From: an uncultured Treponema sp.
GTDB taxonomy: Bacteria > Spirochaetota > Spirochaetia > Treponematales > Treponemataceae
Length of the DNA: 9,688 bases
Assembly: GCA_946538795.1 (NCBI GenBank)
Contig: CAMNGY010000019.1
Coordinates: forward strand, 1 to 9,688
Reading direction: 5' to 3'
In this document: positions 1 through 6,525 of the stretch, piece by piece
Numbering within the stretch: the stretch's first letter is position 1
Layout of the letters: each line of letters begins with the position of its first letter
Translations under genes and position numbers: made by a program
Notes under the pieces: model-generated
The model's database searches: none
What the model was told of the DNA's origin: nothing
The model's input: the letters and a program-made list of their open reading frames with translations, nothing else

Positions 1-1273
1 TCTCTATCTGCAGCTGGAGCAGCTTGCGCTCCAGGCGGTCCAGCTCCACGGGCTGGCTCTCTATCTCCATCTTGAGCCGGCTTGCTGCCTCGTCCACGAG
101 GTCAATCGCCTTGTCCGGCATGAAGCGGTTGGTGATGTAGCGGTTTGAGAGCGTTGCGGCGGCGACCAGGGCCTCGTCGTTTATCTTTACCCCATGGTGT
201 ATCTCGTACTTGTCGCGCAGGCCGCGCAGGATTGCTATCGTCGCCTCCACGTCTGGCTCCGCGCAGTAGACCTGCTGGAACCTCCGCTCAAGGGCCGCAT
301 CCTTCTCGATGTACTTGCGGTACTCGTCCAGCGTCGTCGCGCCGATGACGTGCAGCTCCCCTCGCGACAGGGCGGGCTTGAGCAGGTTGGACGCGTCCAT
401 GCTGCCCTCCGCCGCGCCCGCGCCCACAATCGTGTGAAGCTCGTCAATGAAGAGAATTATCTGCCCCTCGCTCTTTACGATTTCGGTGATGACGGCCTTG
501 AGCCTCTCCTCGAATTCCCCGCGGAACTTTGCTCCGGCGACCAGCTGCCCCATGTCCAGCGCAAGCAGGCGCTTGTTCTTCAGGCTTTCCGGCACGTCCC
601 CCGAGGCGATTCTTCTTGCCAGTCCCTCAACTATGGCGGTCTTGCCCACACCCGGCTCCCCTATGAGGACGGGGTTGTTCTTGGTGCGGCGGGAGAGCAC
701 CTGCATGACGCGGCGGATTTCCTCGTCACGCCCGATTACGGGATCTATCTTGTCCAGGCGGGCGCGGGCAGTCAGGTCAGTGCAGTACTTTTCCAGTGAG
801 CGCATCTTGGCCTCGGGGTCCTGGCTGTCCACAGTCTGGTTTCCGCGGACGGCCTTGAGGGCCTCCATCGTTGCCTTCCTGCCGCAGCCGTGGGAGCGCA
901 GCAAGTCGCCGGTCTTGTCCTTGGCCTCCGTCATCGCGAGGAAGAGATGCTCGGTGGAAAGATAGAGGTCCTTGAGGGATTCCATCTCTTTTTCCGCAAG
1001 GGCTAGAGTCCTCTGGGCCTCGCTGGAGAGCGTCATCTGCGTGTTGCCCGATACGGTCGGGTACTGGTCTATCAGCTGGTCGAGCTCCGAGAGCAAAGTC
1101 TCAGGCTGCACGCCTATCCGCTCGACGAGCGGGGGTATCGTTCCGTCCTTCTGGCGGAGCATGGCGGTCAGCAGGTGTTCGTTGCCGATCTCGCTGGAGC
1201 TTTTCTGCATGGCGAGCTTTCCTGCTTCCTGTATTGCGTCCTGGGTTTTGAGCGTCATCTGGTCATAGTTCAT
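1..1273 (-). CDS. clpB: ATP-dependent chaperone ClpB, N-terminal 424 residues (3' end outside the window)
   Basis: ClpB is the cytoplasmic AAA+ disaggregase that threads aggregated proteins through a hexameric ring with DnaK help. In order the protein shows the Clp N-domain (about residues 1-145, with the paired NEHLL and TEHLF helices), then NBD1 with Walker A GEPGVGKT (205-212), Walker B ILFIDE (273-278), GATTLDEY (311-318) and the arginine-finger region LERRF (328-332). It ends as the coiled-coil middle domain begins ([14 protein letters not shown]). The reading frame is open to the window edge. The family is about 860 residues, so roughly half is missing here only because the window ends. 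The ATG is set by an AGGAGGA Shine-Dalgarno (complement of 1281-1287) about seven bases upstream. The run into the middle domain argues for ClpB over ClpA or ClpC. Identification is very secure. Confidence 0.98.
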   Translation of the reverse strand, partial: MNYDQMTLKTQDAIQEAGKLAMQKSSSEIGNEHLLTAMLRQKDGTIPPLVERIGVQPETLLSELDQLIDQYPTVSGNTQMTLSSEAQRTLALAEKEMESLKDLYLSTEHLFLAMTEAKDKTGDLLRSHGCGRKATMEALKAVRGNQTVDSQDPEAKMRSLEKYCTDLTARARLDKIDPVIGRDEEIRRVMQVLSRRTKNNPVLIGEPGVGKTAIVEGLARRIASGDVPESLKNKRLLALDMGQLVAGAKFRGEFEERLKAVITEIVKSEGQIILFIDELHTIVGAGAAEGSMDASNLLKPALSRGELHVIGATTLDEYRKYIEKDAALERRFQQVYCAEPDVEATIAILRGLRDKYEIHHGVKINDEALVAAATLSNRYITNRFMPDKAIDLVDEAASRLKMEIESQPVELDRLERKLLQLQIE

Positions 1274-1377
1274 GATTTGTTCCTCCTGGTCCGGACATAG
1301 TTGCCCGGCCGTGCGGGGGCGGAGCGACGGCTTTGGTCCCTGCGCATCGCACGGCGCGTGCTCCGGACCCGCATCTG
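1274..1377 (-). promoter_or_regulatory. GC-rich structured leader of clpB
   Basis: This is the predicted 5' untranslated region. Near its start the transcript reads GGTCCGGA (complement of 1363-1370) and just before the Shine-Dalgarno it reads TCCGGACC (complement of 1288-1295). These form a perfect 8-bp inverted repeat that would close a long stem abutting AGGAGGA. Inside it is a smaller GCACG-CGC-CGTGC hairpin. A fold of this kind next to the ribosome site of a heat-shock gene could act in translational control, but that is inference. Each arm is also part of a palindrome (TCCGGA), so a DNA-level operator is an alternative. Confidence 0.35.
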
Positions 1378-1383
1378 CCTCTC

Positions 1384-1412
1384 AATATAGCGAAAATCGG
1401 AGGATAAGGCAA
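1384..1412 (-). promoter_or_regulatory. sigma70-type promoter of clpB
   Basis: Reading the minus strand, TTGCCT (1407-1412) is followed by exactly 17 bases and then TATATT (1384-1389). This is a good housekeeping promoter. The predicted start is near 1377, giving an untranslated leader of about 100 bases before the clpB ATG. No CIRCE (HrcA operator) repeat is visible between promoter and gene, so heat control, if any, must act otherwise. The call rests on pattern only. Confidence 0.6.
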
Positions 1413-1589
1413 AAAAACTGGCAGCCCGTGGGTGACCTGCCGCGGAACAGTAGTTCGCGACAAAGGCCCCTGTTCGACCGAATAATGTGCCTGCAACTGC
1501 ATTTTTTCCTTGACTTTAAGGCGTGGATTGCCGTGAAATGAAGTTGCTGGCGGGGTGACAAATTTGCGGAACTGCCGTCCGGGCAGGCC
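1413..1589. other. Non-coding stretch between the clpB promoter and the vapC remnant
   Basis: I recognise no gene here. Short frames on both strands look like chance. The segment contains a small CTGCC-CGGAC-GGCAG hairpin on the minus strand (about 1571-1585) just past the toxin-remnant stop. It lacks a following T-run, so it is a poor terminator. The missing 3' part of the toxin gene would be expected here but could not be found in any frame. Confidence 0.4.
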
Positions 1590-1763
1590 CTACTGCGCAA
1601 CTGGTTCAAGAAGGCGAAGGGCAAGTTCTGTGATTTTACAGAATCCCTTTTCCGTGATGACGGAAACACCGAGCCTTGCATCACTATAAGGCCGCATATA
1701 CGGCTTGCCCGACAAAAGATAGATTACCGCATTTGTGTCAGCGATAAAGTCAATTCCATTCAT
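1590..1763 (-). pseudogene. Truncated VapC-type PIN-domain toxin
   Basis: The first 40 or so residues look like the start of a VapC-type PIN ribonuclease. FIADTNAVIYLL carries the first catalytic Asp in the usual hydrophobic-Asp-Thr-Asn setting, and VSVITE carries the next conserved acid. After that Glu the resemblance stops, and the frame ends 19 residues later at TAG, giving 57 residues against about 125-135 for the family. The later acidic residues and the DAIIAATA-like helix are absent, so nuclease activity is very unlikely. The ATG overlaps the end of the upstream antitoxin gene by 14 bases, the usual coupled arrangement, with AAGGA just upstream. The likely history is a deletion or rearrangement that removed the 3' part. 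A short functional derivative cannot be ruled out. Confidence 0.7.
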
Positions 1764-1962
1764 CGCGCATTTCCTTTTGAATTGCAAGGCCGTCGCCCAA
1801 GTCCATCAGACCAAAATACTTTGAAAGATTGCCCTGAGACTTGGAAACTTCCCGCTCCTGCTTTTCATAGCGGTAGACCACATAATCAATGTAGTTTGAG
1901 ATTTCGTCTAGACATGCCTCTGGTACGGCTCTGACCTGCGTTAACACAGCTTCATAACTCAT
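1750..1962 (-). CDS. Small VapB-like antitoxin
   Basis: This is a 70-residue protein beginning MSYEAVLTQ, with a helical N-terminal half (VPEACLDEISNYIDYVVYRYEKQE) and a flexible C-terminal tail ending in RDEWN. It resembles the small antitoxins that precede PIN toxins, often annotated as DUF2281 or VapB-like. In such pairs the C-terminal tail wraps the toxin and the N-terminal part dimerises and binds the promoter. The start was chosen over an in-frame ATG seven codons upstream because AGAGGTG sits six bases before this ATG. It looks intact although the overlapping toxin gene downstream is truncated, so it is probably an orphan antitoxin. Family assignment is by sequence style and position, not by search. 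Confidence 0.7.
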   Translation of the reverse strand: MSYEAVLTQVRAVPEACLDEISNYIDYVVYRYEKQEREVSKSQGNLSKYFGLMDLGDGLAIQKEMRDEWN

Positions 1963-2002
1963 TTTTGCACCTCTGATCTGCATTTAACCATCATAAAGCA
2001 AG

Positions 2003-2031
2003 ACCTTAACCCATATATAAATCTACAACAA
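2003..2031 (-). promoter_or_regulatory. Possible promoter and direct repeats ahead of the antitoxin gene
   Basis: On the minus strand TTGTTG (2026-2031), 17 bases and TAAGGT (2003-2008) form a moderate sigma70-like promoter. The motif GGTTAA occurs twice (complements of 2006-2011 and 1984-1989), 22 bp or two helical turns apart, bracketing the predicted start. This spacing would suit antitoxin autoregulation. The region is AT-rich, so chance matches are likely. Confidence 0.25.
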
Positions 2032-2111
2032 TTCCGTCATGATTTCTAGTGCTTGAGGACATGTTGCGGGCGGGTGGCAAACCTTCGGAGCTTCTGCCAG
2101 CTGCCGTCCGT

Positions 2112-2318
2112 TCAGAAGTAGAACAAATCCTCAAACTTCTTGTCCAGGGCGACGCAGAGAATCAGGGCGAGCTTGGCGGTCGGGCAGAACTGCCCGGTCT
2201 CTATGGAGCTTATCGTGTTCCGCGAGACGCCGACCATCTGGGCCAGGTCGGCCTGGGACAGCTTCTTTTCCGCCCGAATCTCTTTCAGGTGGTTCCTGAG
2301 CACAAGGGACTCGTTCAT
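2112..2318 (-). CDS. Small XRE/Cro-CI-type transcriptional regulator
   Basis: This 68-residue protein is almost entirely one HTH_3 domain. LKEIRAEKKLSQADLAQMVGVS holds helices 1-2 and SRNTISSIETGQ the recognition helix. It ends with the LFYF tail common in 65-70 residue stand-alone regulators of the YgzD/YozG type. Proteins of this kind bind short palindromic operators as dimers, usually including their own promoter. The ATG overlaps the stop of the upstream DUF6442 gene as ATGA, so translation is probably coupled. A longer in-frame reading upstream is rejected because it only shadows the neighbouring gene. It is the last gene of a three-gene operon and the natural candidate to bind the AGTATACT repeats at the operon promoter. 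Confidence 0.9.
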   Translation of the reverse strand: MNESLVLRNHLKEIRAEKKLSQADLAQMVGVSRNTISSIETGQFCPTAKLALILCVALDKKFEDLFYF

Positions 2319-2668
2319 GGCTCTGCCCCTGCCGAAAGGCCGCCGAGTTTCCCCGTAAGCTCCAGGACGAATGCGGTCACGAGCAGCAGCAGTATCGCAA
2401 GGTAGCCGAGCGCGACGAACAGCTCGTGCAGTTTCCTGAGCTTGAAGAACTTGACGAAGAACGCAATGCATATCATGCCGAAGAATACGATCCAGCACTG
2501 CACGCTCACCCGCTGCGTGAAAATCCAGCTGAGCAGCGAGACCAGCAGGCAGAGGCCCAGGGAGCCGAAGTATGCGACCCGTGCCGCAGTCCTCTGCACG
2601 TCAAGGTCCCCAATGTCCTTGCCGCCGTTCTCGTCCCGGCTTTTCTGAAGAATCTCATCCTTCGTCAT
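2315..2668 (-). CDS. DUF6442 family membrane protein
   Basis: This 117-residue protein begins MTKDEILQKSRDEN, a characteristic charged cytosolic start (EIL.KSR.EN). Three predicted membrane segments follow at about residues 31-50, 56-74 and 83-104. The Lys/Arg-rich loop KFFKLRKLHEL between segments 2 and 3 is probably cytosolic. The pattern matches my memory of DUF6442, small membrane proteins usually encoded next to a stand-alone XRE regulator, as here. No enzymatic motif is seen, so the function is unknown. It may anchor or modulate the adjacent regulator. It is tied to both neighbours by 4-base ATGA overlaps and has a strong GGAGGTGA ribosome site inside the end of the upstream gene. The family name is from recognition, without a search. 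Confidence 0.8.
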   Translation of the reverse strand: MTKDEILQKSRDENGGKDIGDLDVQRTAARVAYFGSLGLCLLVSLLSWIFTQRVSVQCWIVFFGMICIAFFVKFFKLRKLHELFVALGYLAILLLLVTAFVLELTGKLGGLSAGAEP

Positions 2669-3411
2669 CTGCTCACCTCCGCTTTCCCGCCTCCAAATCT
2701 ATACCCCAGTACGCCTTTGCCGCAGGCGGACGCGCAATCCCCGCACAGGATGCATTCCGCGCTTCGGATTCCGCCCGCTTTCACGAGGGCCGGAACGTCC
2801 AGGCTCATCGGGCAGGCCGTCCGGCATTTCCCGCAGGAAATGCAAGCTTCTTTTTTTGCCCGTATGCGAAGCTGCGGCACATGAAGCAGCCGTCCCAGCT
2901 TACAGCTGGTGACCATGAAGGGGGCCATCCAGCAGATGTAGTGGCAGGTCGCCCGTTTCCCGTGGACTATTGCCGGAATCAAAAAGAGCAGGACGATGCC
3001 GTAGTAGATGATGAAGCTGTAGATGTTTGAGATCGAGATGCCGTGGTCGGTCATGAAAAACGGCTGTACCGTATAATCGCCTTTCCCCAGCGCGTGGCAG
3101 ACAATCACGCCGGAAAGCCACACGATCCAGATTCCGTATTTTATGTAGTTCCGCCAGCCCTGTTTGGGCTCCTTGGGCGAGAACTGCGCGAAACATTCGG
3201 ACATCCCTCCGGTCGGGCAGAAATAGCCGCACCAGAGCCTGCCGAAGAAGATGCCCAGAAGGAACATCAGGGTAAAGACGATGAAGCTCCCGTTGATGAT
3301 GTGCCGCATGGTCGCCATGAGGATGAGGTATGGCGAGAAGTACCAGATTGTGACCGGAAAGGCCAGCAGTGAAATTGTCAGCGTGAAGCGCCTGAACTGC
3401 CGTAAAGTCAT
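2665..3411 (-). CDS. NapH/CcoG-like membrane 4Fe-4S ferredoxin protein
   Basis: This 248-residue integral membrane iron-sulphur protein has several hydrophobic segments, at about residues 9-33, 41-57, 88-107 and 128-149. Two CxxxC motifs lie at the membrane: C61-GYF-C65-P and C156-HYI-C160, typical of the polyferredoxin half of NapH, RdxA and CcoG proteins. The C-terminal tail holds two clusters of the CxxCxxCxxxC type: C190, C193, C196, C200 followed by Pro, and C220, C223, C226, C230. Such proteins pass electrons between the quinone pool or membrane and soluble or periplasmic partners. No oxidoreductase partner gene is adjacent. The start at 3409-3411 is fixed by GGAGGA seven bases upstream and leaves the promoter intact; the longer in-frame extension has no ribosome site. 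It is the first gene of an operon with DUF6442 and XRE genes, an unusual setting. Confidence 0.85.
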   Translation of the reverse strand: MTLRQFRRFTLTISLLAFPVTIWYFSPYLILMATMRHIINGSFIVFTLMFLLGIFFGRLWCGYFCPTGGMSECFAQFSPKEPKQGWRNYIKYGIWIVWLSGVIVCHALGKGDYTVQPFFMTDHGISISNIYSFIIYYGIVLLFLIPAIVHGKRATCHYICWMAPFMVTSCKLGRLLHVPQLRIRAKKEACISCGKCRTACPMSLDVPALVKAGGIRSAECILCGDCASACGKGVLGYRFGGGKAEVSR

Positions 3412-3436
3412 GAAGATCCTCCGTGCTTTGATTTTT

Positions 3437-3485
3437 GTGCCAAGTATACTGTGCGTATCCGTATCATATACGTGCAAAGTATACT
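3437..3485. repeat. Twin 14-bp operator-like repeats with AGTATACT cores
   Basis: On the plus strand GTGCCAAGTATACT (3437-3450) and GTGCAAAGTATACT (3472-3485) differ at one of 14 bases and start exactly 35 bp apart. Each contains the 8-bp palindrome AGTATACT; the second extends to the 10-bp palindrome AAGTATACTT. The second copy lies in the -35/-10 spacer and the first lies a few bases after the predicted start. This is the layout of a classic double-operator repression site. The XRE regulator at the end of the same operon is the likeliest binder. Confidence 0.7.
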
Positions 3486-3491
3486 TGTCAA
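3463..3491 (-). promoter_or_regulatory. Consensus sigma70 promoter of the Fe-S/DUF6442/XRE operon
   Basis: Reading the minus strand, TTGACA (3486-3491, a perfect -35), exactly 17 bases, then TATGAT (3463-3468, one mismatch from consensus). Transcription should start near 3456. It is the strongest promoter in the window. A repressor site sits within its spacer, as expected for a strong promoter that is normally held off. Confidence 0.85.
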
Positions 3492-3543
3492 GAACCCTTG
3501 TCGCAAGGAAGCTCCCTGATGACCGCCCCGGCCGGTTCACGGC

Positions 3544-3572
3544 TTGCCTTTTATGCCGGAAAGGTATATCCT
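3544..3572 (+). promoter_or_regulatory. Putative promoter of the M16 peptidase gene
   Basis: TTGCCT (3544-3549), 17 bases, TATCCT (3567-3572). The predicted start falls at or next to the ATG at 3580, so the transcript would be leaderless or nearly so. Moderate match only; a promoter further upstream cannot be excluded. Confidence 0.4.
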
Positions 3573-3579
3573 TGTTTCT

Positions 3580-6480
3580 ATGTATACTCATAAAGTCTTT
3601 TCTGGTAAAATTCTTTCTATATTAGTTTTTTCCGTCATGATGCTTGCCTCACCGCTTGCGGCCATGAGCGTGAACAGGGAGTCTGCCTCGTCTTCGGGCA
3701 AGAACGTGGAAGCTTTTACGCTGGAGAACGGGCTCAAGGTCTTTACGTCCGAGAACCACAGCGTCCCCCTCGTTTACATAGAGATTGCCGTCCGGGCGGG
3801 AGGAGTGACCCAGACCCCCGAAACGGCCGGCCTTTTCCATTTGTACGAGCACATGATGTTCAAGGGCAACGAGCTGTACCGGGACGCGGCCTCCGTGCAG
3901 AAGGCCATAAACGACATGGGCGTGACCAGCTGGAACGGCACGACCAGCCCTGACTGCGTGAACTATTTCTTTACGATACCCAAGGACCAGCTGGAGAGGG
4001 GCCTGGCATTCTGGAACGCCGCCATCCGCAGCCCCCTTATGGACGAAAAGGAGCTGGAGAGCGAGAAGAAGGTCGTCCTTTCCGAGATAGAGGGCGGCCA
4101 GTCCGACCCATCCACTATCCTGTCCAACTACCTGCGCACCAGGCTTTTCCCCGATGCGCCATACCGCTGTGATGCGGCAGGCTCTTCGGACGTCGTCAGG
4201 AACGCGACGGTCGCCCAGCTGCGCGACATGCAGAGCAAGTATTACATCCCCTGCAACGCTGCCCTCTTCGTCGGAGGCGACATAAACCTGGCGGAAGTTC
4301 ACGCCCTCGCCAAGAAAATCTGGGGCAGCTGGACCAACAATGGCAACAAGGCCCCGGCAAAGCAGGCCCAGCAGGCTCAGGCTCCTTTCTCAAAGCCCCA
4401 GCTGGCGGTCATGCCGTACGACAAGATGACGGAGCAGCTTGCCGACGTGGAGGTTTACTTCCGCGGGCCTGACAGCGATTACAACCTGGAGGACGTGTAT
4501 GCCTCCGACTACCTTGAGAACTTGATGGACGACCCCGACGGAACCTTTGCCCGGAGCTTGGTCGCCGACGGGGAGCTTGAGATTCCCGACTCGGCATACG
4601 TCTGGGGCGGCGGCAGCTTCAACAGGGCGATGGGAATGTTCTCGTTCGGGGCGGTCATGCTGGAGCCTGACAAGAACCTTCCTGCCCGCACGGACCGCCT
4701 GCTGGCCAAGGTCCAGGACGAAATTCTTCCCGCCATGGCGGCGGATCCATCCCTGTACACGCAGGCCAAGGTCAAGGACATTGTGCGCAAGCTGTCCGAC
4801 TCGGACATCATGTCTACCCAGACGGCCGAAGGCGTATTGGCCCAGGTGCGGAGCGCATGGCTCAGGGCAACGCCGGACTTTTATTACAGCTACAACAGCA
4901 GGATGGGCAAGGTCACGCAGGCAGACGTGCAGTCCTTCGTCGGCAAGTACGTCACCGGGAAGAATCCCCTTGTCCTTGTCCTTGTGAATCCCGCCGTCTA
5001 CCAGAAGACACGGCAGGCTTTCGCTGCCAAAGGCTACGAGGTCATCTCGGCGGACAACGCCTTCTGGTGGAAGAACCGCCGCTACGCCCCAGATCCTGCG
5101 AAGATTGCGCTGGAAACAGCTGTCCCGGACAAGCAGGACATCTACGTGCCTTCCGCCGCCAAGAAAAGCTCTTACAAGCTTTCTTCCAGTCGCAACGTGG
5201 AAACCCTCAAGCTCAAGAACGGCATCCCCGTCTACGTGCTGCGTGACTCCAAGAGCAGGCTGGCGACGGTGAGCATAGCCGTAAGGGGAGGGGTGGACAG
5301 GCTTACGCCTGAGACATCTGGACTGGAGTCCGCCCTCTTTTCTATGATGGCCGATAGCTCCGTGAACTACAACTACACAGCCAGGAAAACCATAAGCTTT
5401 GACAACCAGTCGTCAATAGCTGCGACCAGCAAGGTCGCAGGCTCGTACCTGACGCTTTCTTCCATAGACACATACCTTTACGACATGGTCCCCGTGCTTA
5501 CGGACGGCTTCGTGAACCCGGACTTCAACGGGCAGCTGTATTCGCTCCTGATGGACGGATATTCGCTGAACGTCCAGAGGATGCTCAACGACCCGGAGGA
5601 GCTTTTGGATTACAAGGCTTACAAGGAGCTTTACAAGAATCATCCTTTCGAGTCCCAGTCTTCCGTCACGCCCGATTCCTTGGGGAATATCACGGTGGAC
5701 AACATGAAAGCCATGCACAAGAAAATACTGAACGCGGAGAACATCTTCGTGTTTGCTTCCGGCAACATCTCGTCGTCCAAGCTTGTGGCCCAGCTGAACA
5801 ATACCCTGGGCCTGCTGGACTCGGATAAGTCCGAGGTCTACAGGCCCCATGCGGTGCCTCCGGCAAAAATAGGGTCAACGAACCAGGTGCTGACCCATCC
5901 GTCGGCGCAGGGGACTGGCTACGCTCAGAGGGTATTCGCCGGGCCTGTTGCCGATTCGCCCGATTACATACCTGCCGTCATTGCCTCCAGAATTTATTCT
6001 ACGATACTGTTCAACGTTGTTCGCGAGCATTACGGGGCCTGCTACACGCCGTCTTCGATGATGCAGCTTTCGCGTGCTCCGACGGGGGGAGAGTATATCT
6101 TCAAGATTTCTGATACTGAGAATTTCGTCAGGTATGCGAAAGAGGCGAGGGACTACATGGCCTCGGGCAAAGTCATAGACTCGGTGGGGCAGGACGGCAA
6201 GTACGTCGTCTCGGACATAAAGGACGAGCTGGAAAGCTACAGGAATTCATACATAGTGGCTACCTATTCGGGACAGAAGACTGTGGCGGCAGTCGCCGGC
6301 CAGCTGGTCTATAACCTGCTGAGCTATGACGACATGACGTTCTCGGACAAGCTGAACGCGCAGGTCCTGGACCTGGATGCGGACTCTGTCCTGTCCGTGT
6401 TCAAGAAATACTGGTGCGATGCTGACAGCCAGTGGTGGGTTATGGTTGGTCCGGAGCTTAAGGATAAGGTCAAATTTTAG
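3580..6480 (+). CDS. Exported M16 family zinc metallopeptidase (pitrilysin-like, two fused halves)
   Basis: This 966-residue protein starts with a signal peptide (basic n-region to K10, hydrophobic ILSILVFSVMMLA, probable cleavage after SPLAA near residue 28), so it should act in the periplasm or envelope. The inverted zinc motif HLYEH is at residues 87-91, and the third ligand is probably E169 in KKVVLSEIEGG, about 78 residues later as in the family. M16 N- and C-type domains follow, then a second half beginning near residue 540 (VETLKLKNGIPVYV). There the zinc-motif positions read SALFS, so the second half is catalytically dead, as in other single-chain M16 enzymes. Such enzymes degrade peptides inside a clamshell chamber. 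The start is not certain: the ATG at 3553 would add nine residues, and neither start has a well-spaced ribosome site. The chosen one gives the best signal peptide. It is probably the first gene of an operon with the phosphatase and methylase. Confidence 0.93.
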   Translation: MYTHKVFSGKILSILVFSVMMLASPLAAMSVNRESASSSGKNVEAFTLENGLKVFTSENHSVPLVYIEIAVRAGGVTQTPETAGLFHLYEHMMFKGNELYRDAASVQKAINDMGVTSWNGTTSPDCVNYFFTIPKDQLERGLAFWNAAIRSPLMDEKELESEKKVVLSEIEGGQSDPSTILSNYLRTRLFPDAPYRCDAAGSSDVVRNATVAQLRDMQSKYYIPCNAALFVGGDINLAEVHALAKKIWGSWTNNGNKAPAKQAQQAQAPFSKPQLAVMPYDKMTEQLADVEVYFRGPDSDYNLEDVYASDYLENLMDDPDGTFARSLVADGELEIPDSAYVWGGGSFNRAMGMFSFGAVMLEPDKNLPARTDRLLAKVQDEILPAMAADPSLYTQAKVKDIVRKLSDSDIMSTQTAEGVLAQVRSAWLRATPDFYYSYNSRMGKVTQADVQSFVGKYVTGKNPLVLVLVNPAVYQKTRQAFAAKGYEVISADNAFWWKNRRYAPDPAKIALETAVPDKQDIYVPSAAKKSSYKLSSSRNVETLKLKNGIPVYVLRDSKSRLATVSIAVRGGVDRLTPETSGLESALFSMMADSSVNYNYTARKTISFDNQSSIAATSKVAGSYLTLSSIDTYLYDMVPVLTDGFVNPDFNGQLYSLLMDGYSLNVQRMLNDPEELLDYKAYKELYKNHPFESQSSVTPDSLGNITVDNMKAMHKKILNAENIFVFASGNISSSKLVAQLNNTLGLLDSDKSEVYRPHAVPPAKIGSTNQVLTHPSAQGTGYAQRVFAGPVADSPDYIPAVIASRIYSTILFNVVREHYGACYTPSSMMQLSRAPTGGEYIFKISDTENFVRYAKEARDYMASGKVIDSVGQDGKYVVSDIKDELESYRNSYIVATYSGQKTVAAVAGQLVYNLLSYDDMTFSDKLNAQVLDLDADSVLSVFKKYWCDADSQWWVMVGPELKDKVKF

Positions 6481-6481
6481 C

Positions 6482-6495
6482 GTTCCTGCGGGAAC
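6482..6495 (+). other. Small intergenic hairpin between the M16 and phosphatase genes
   Basis: GTTCC-TGCG-GGAAC forms a 5-bp stem with a 4-base loop, starting right after the M16 stop codon. There is no T-run, so it is not an intrinsic terminator. It might protect the upstream message from 3' decay or be chance. Confidence 0.3.
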
Positions 6496-6525
6496 AGGGA
6501 TTTGCCACAGGGAGGATCAAAAAGT

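Noticed and set aside
194..965. Plus-strand frames opposite clpB
   Set aside because: They are antisense shadows of a certain ClpB coding region and resemble no known protein.
1274..1412. CIRCE heat-shock operator upstream of clpB
   Set aside because: Neither half of TTAGCACTC / GAGTGCTAA is present.
1465..1485. GTTCGACC resembling a tRNA T-loop
   Set aside because: No acceptor, D or anticodon stems could be paired around it on either strand.
1563..1650. Plus-strand frame across the vapC remnant reading LPSGQALLRNWFKKAKG
   Set aside because: It looks protein-like for about 30 residues but has no start with a ribosome site and its downstream part is antisense to the toxin remnant; too short to support a gene.
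2040..2111. Intrinsic terminator after the XRE gene
   Set aside because: Only weak pairings (such as AGCT around six bases) and no T-run on the minus strand.
2319..2498. N-terminal extension of the XRE regulator
   Set aside because: The extra residues are Arg-rich shadow of the DUF6442 gene; the ATG at 2318 gives a standard 68-residue regulator and an ATGA overlap.
3412..3591. 60-residue N-terminal extension of the Fe-S protein
   Set aside because: It would place the perfect promoter and operators inside the coding region; the ATG at 3411 has a strong GGAGGA site.
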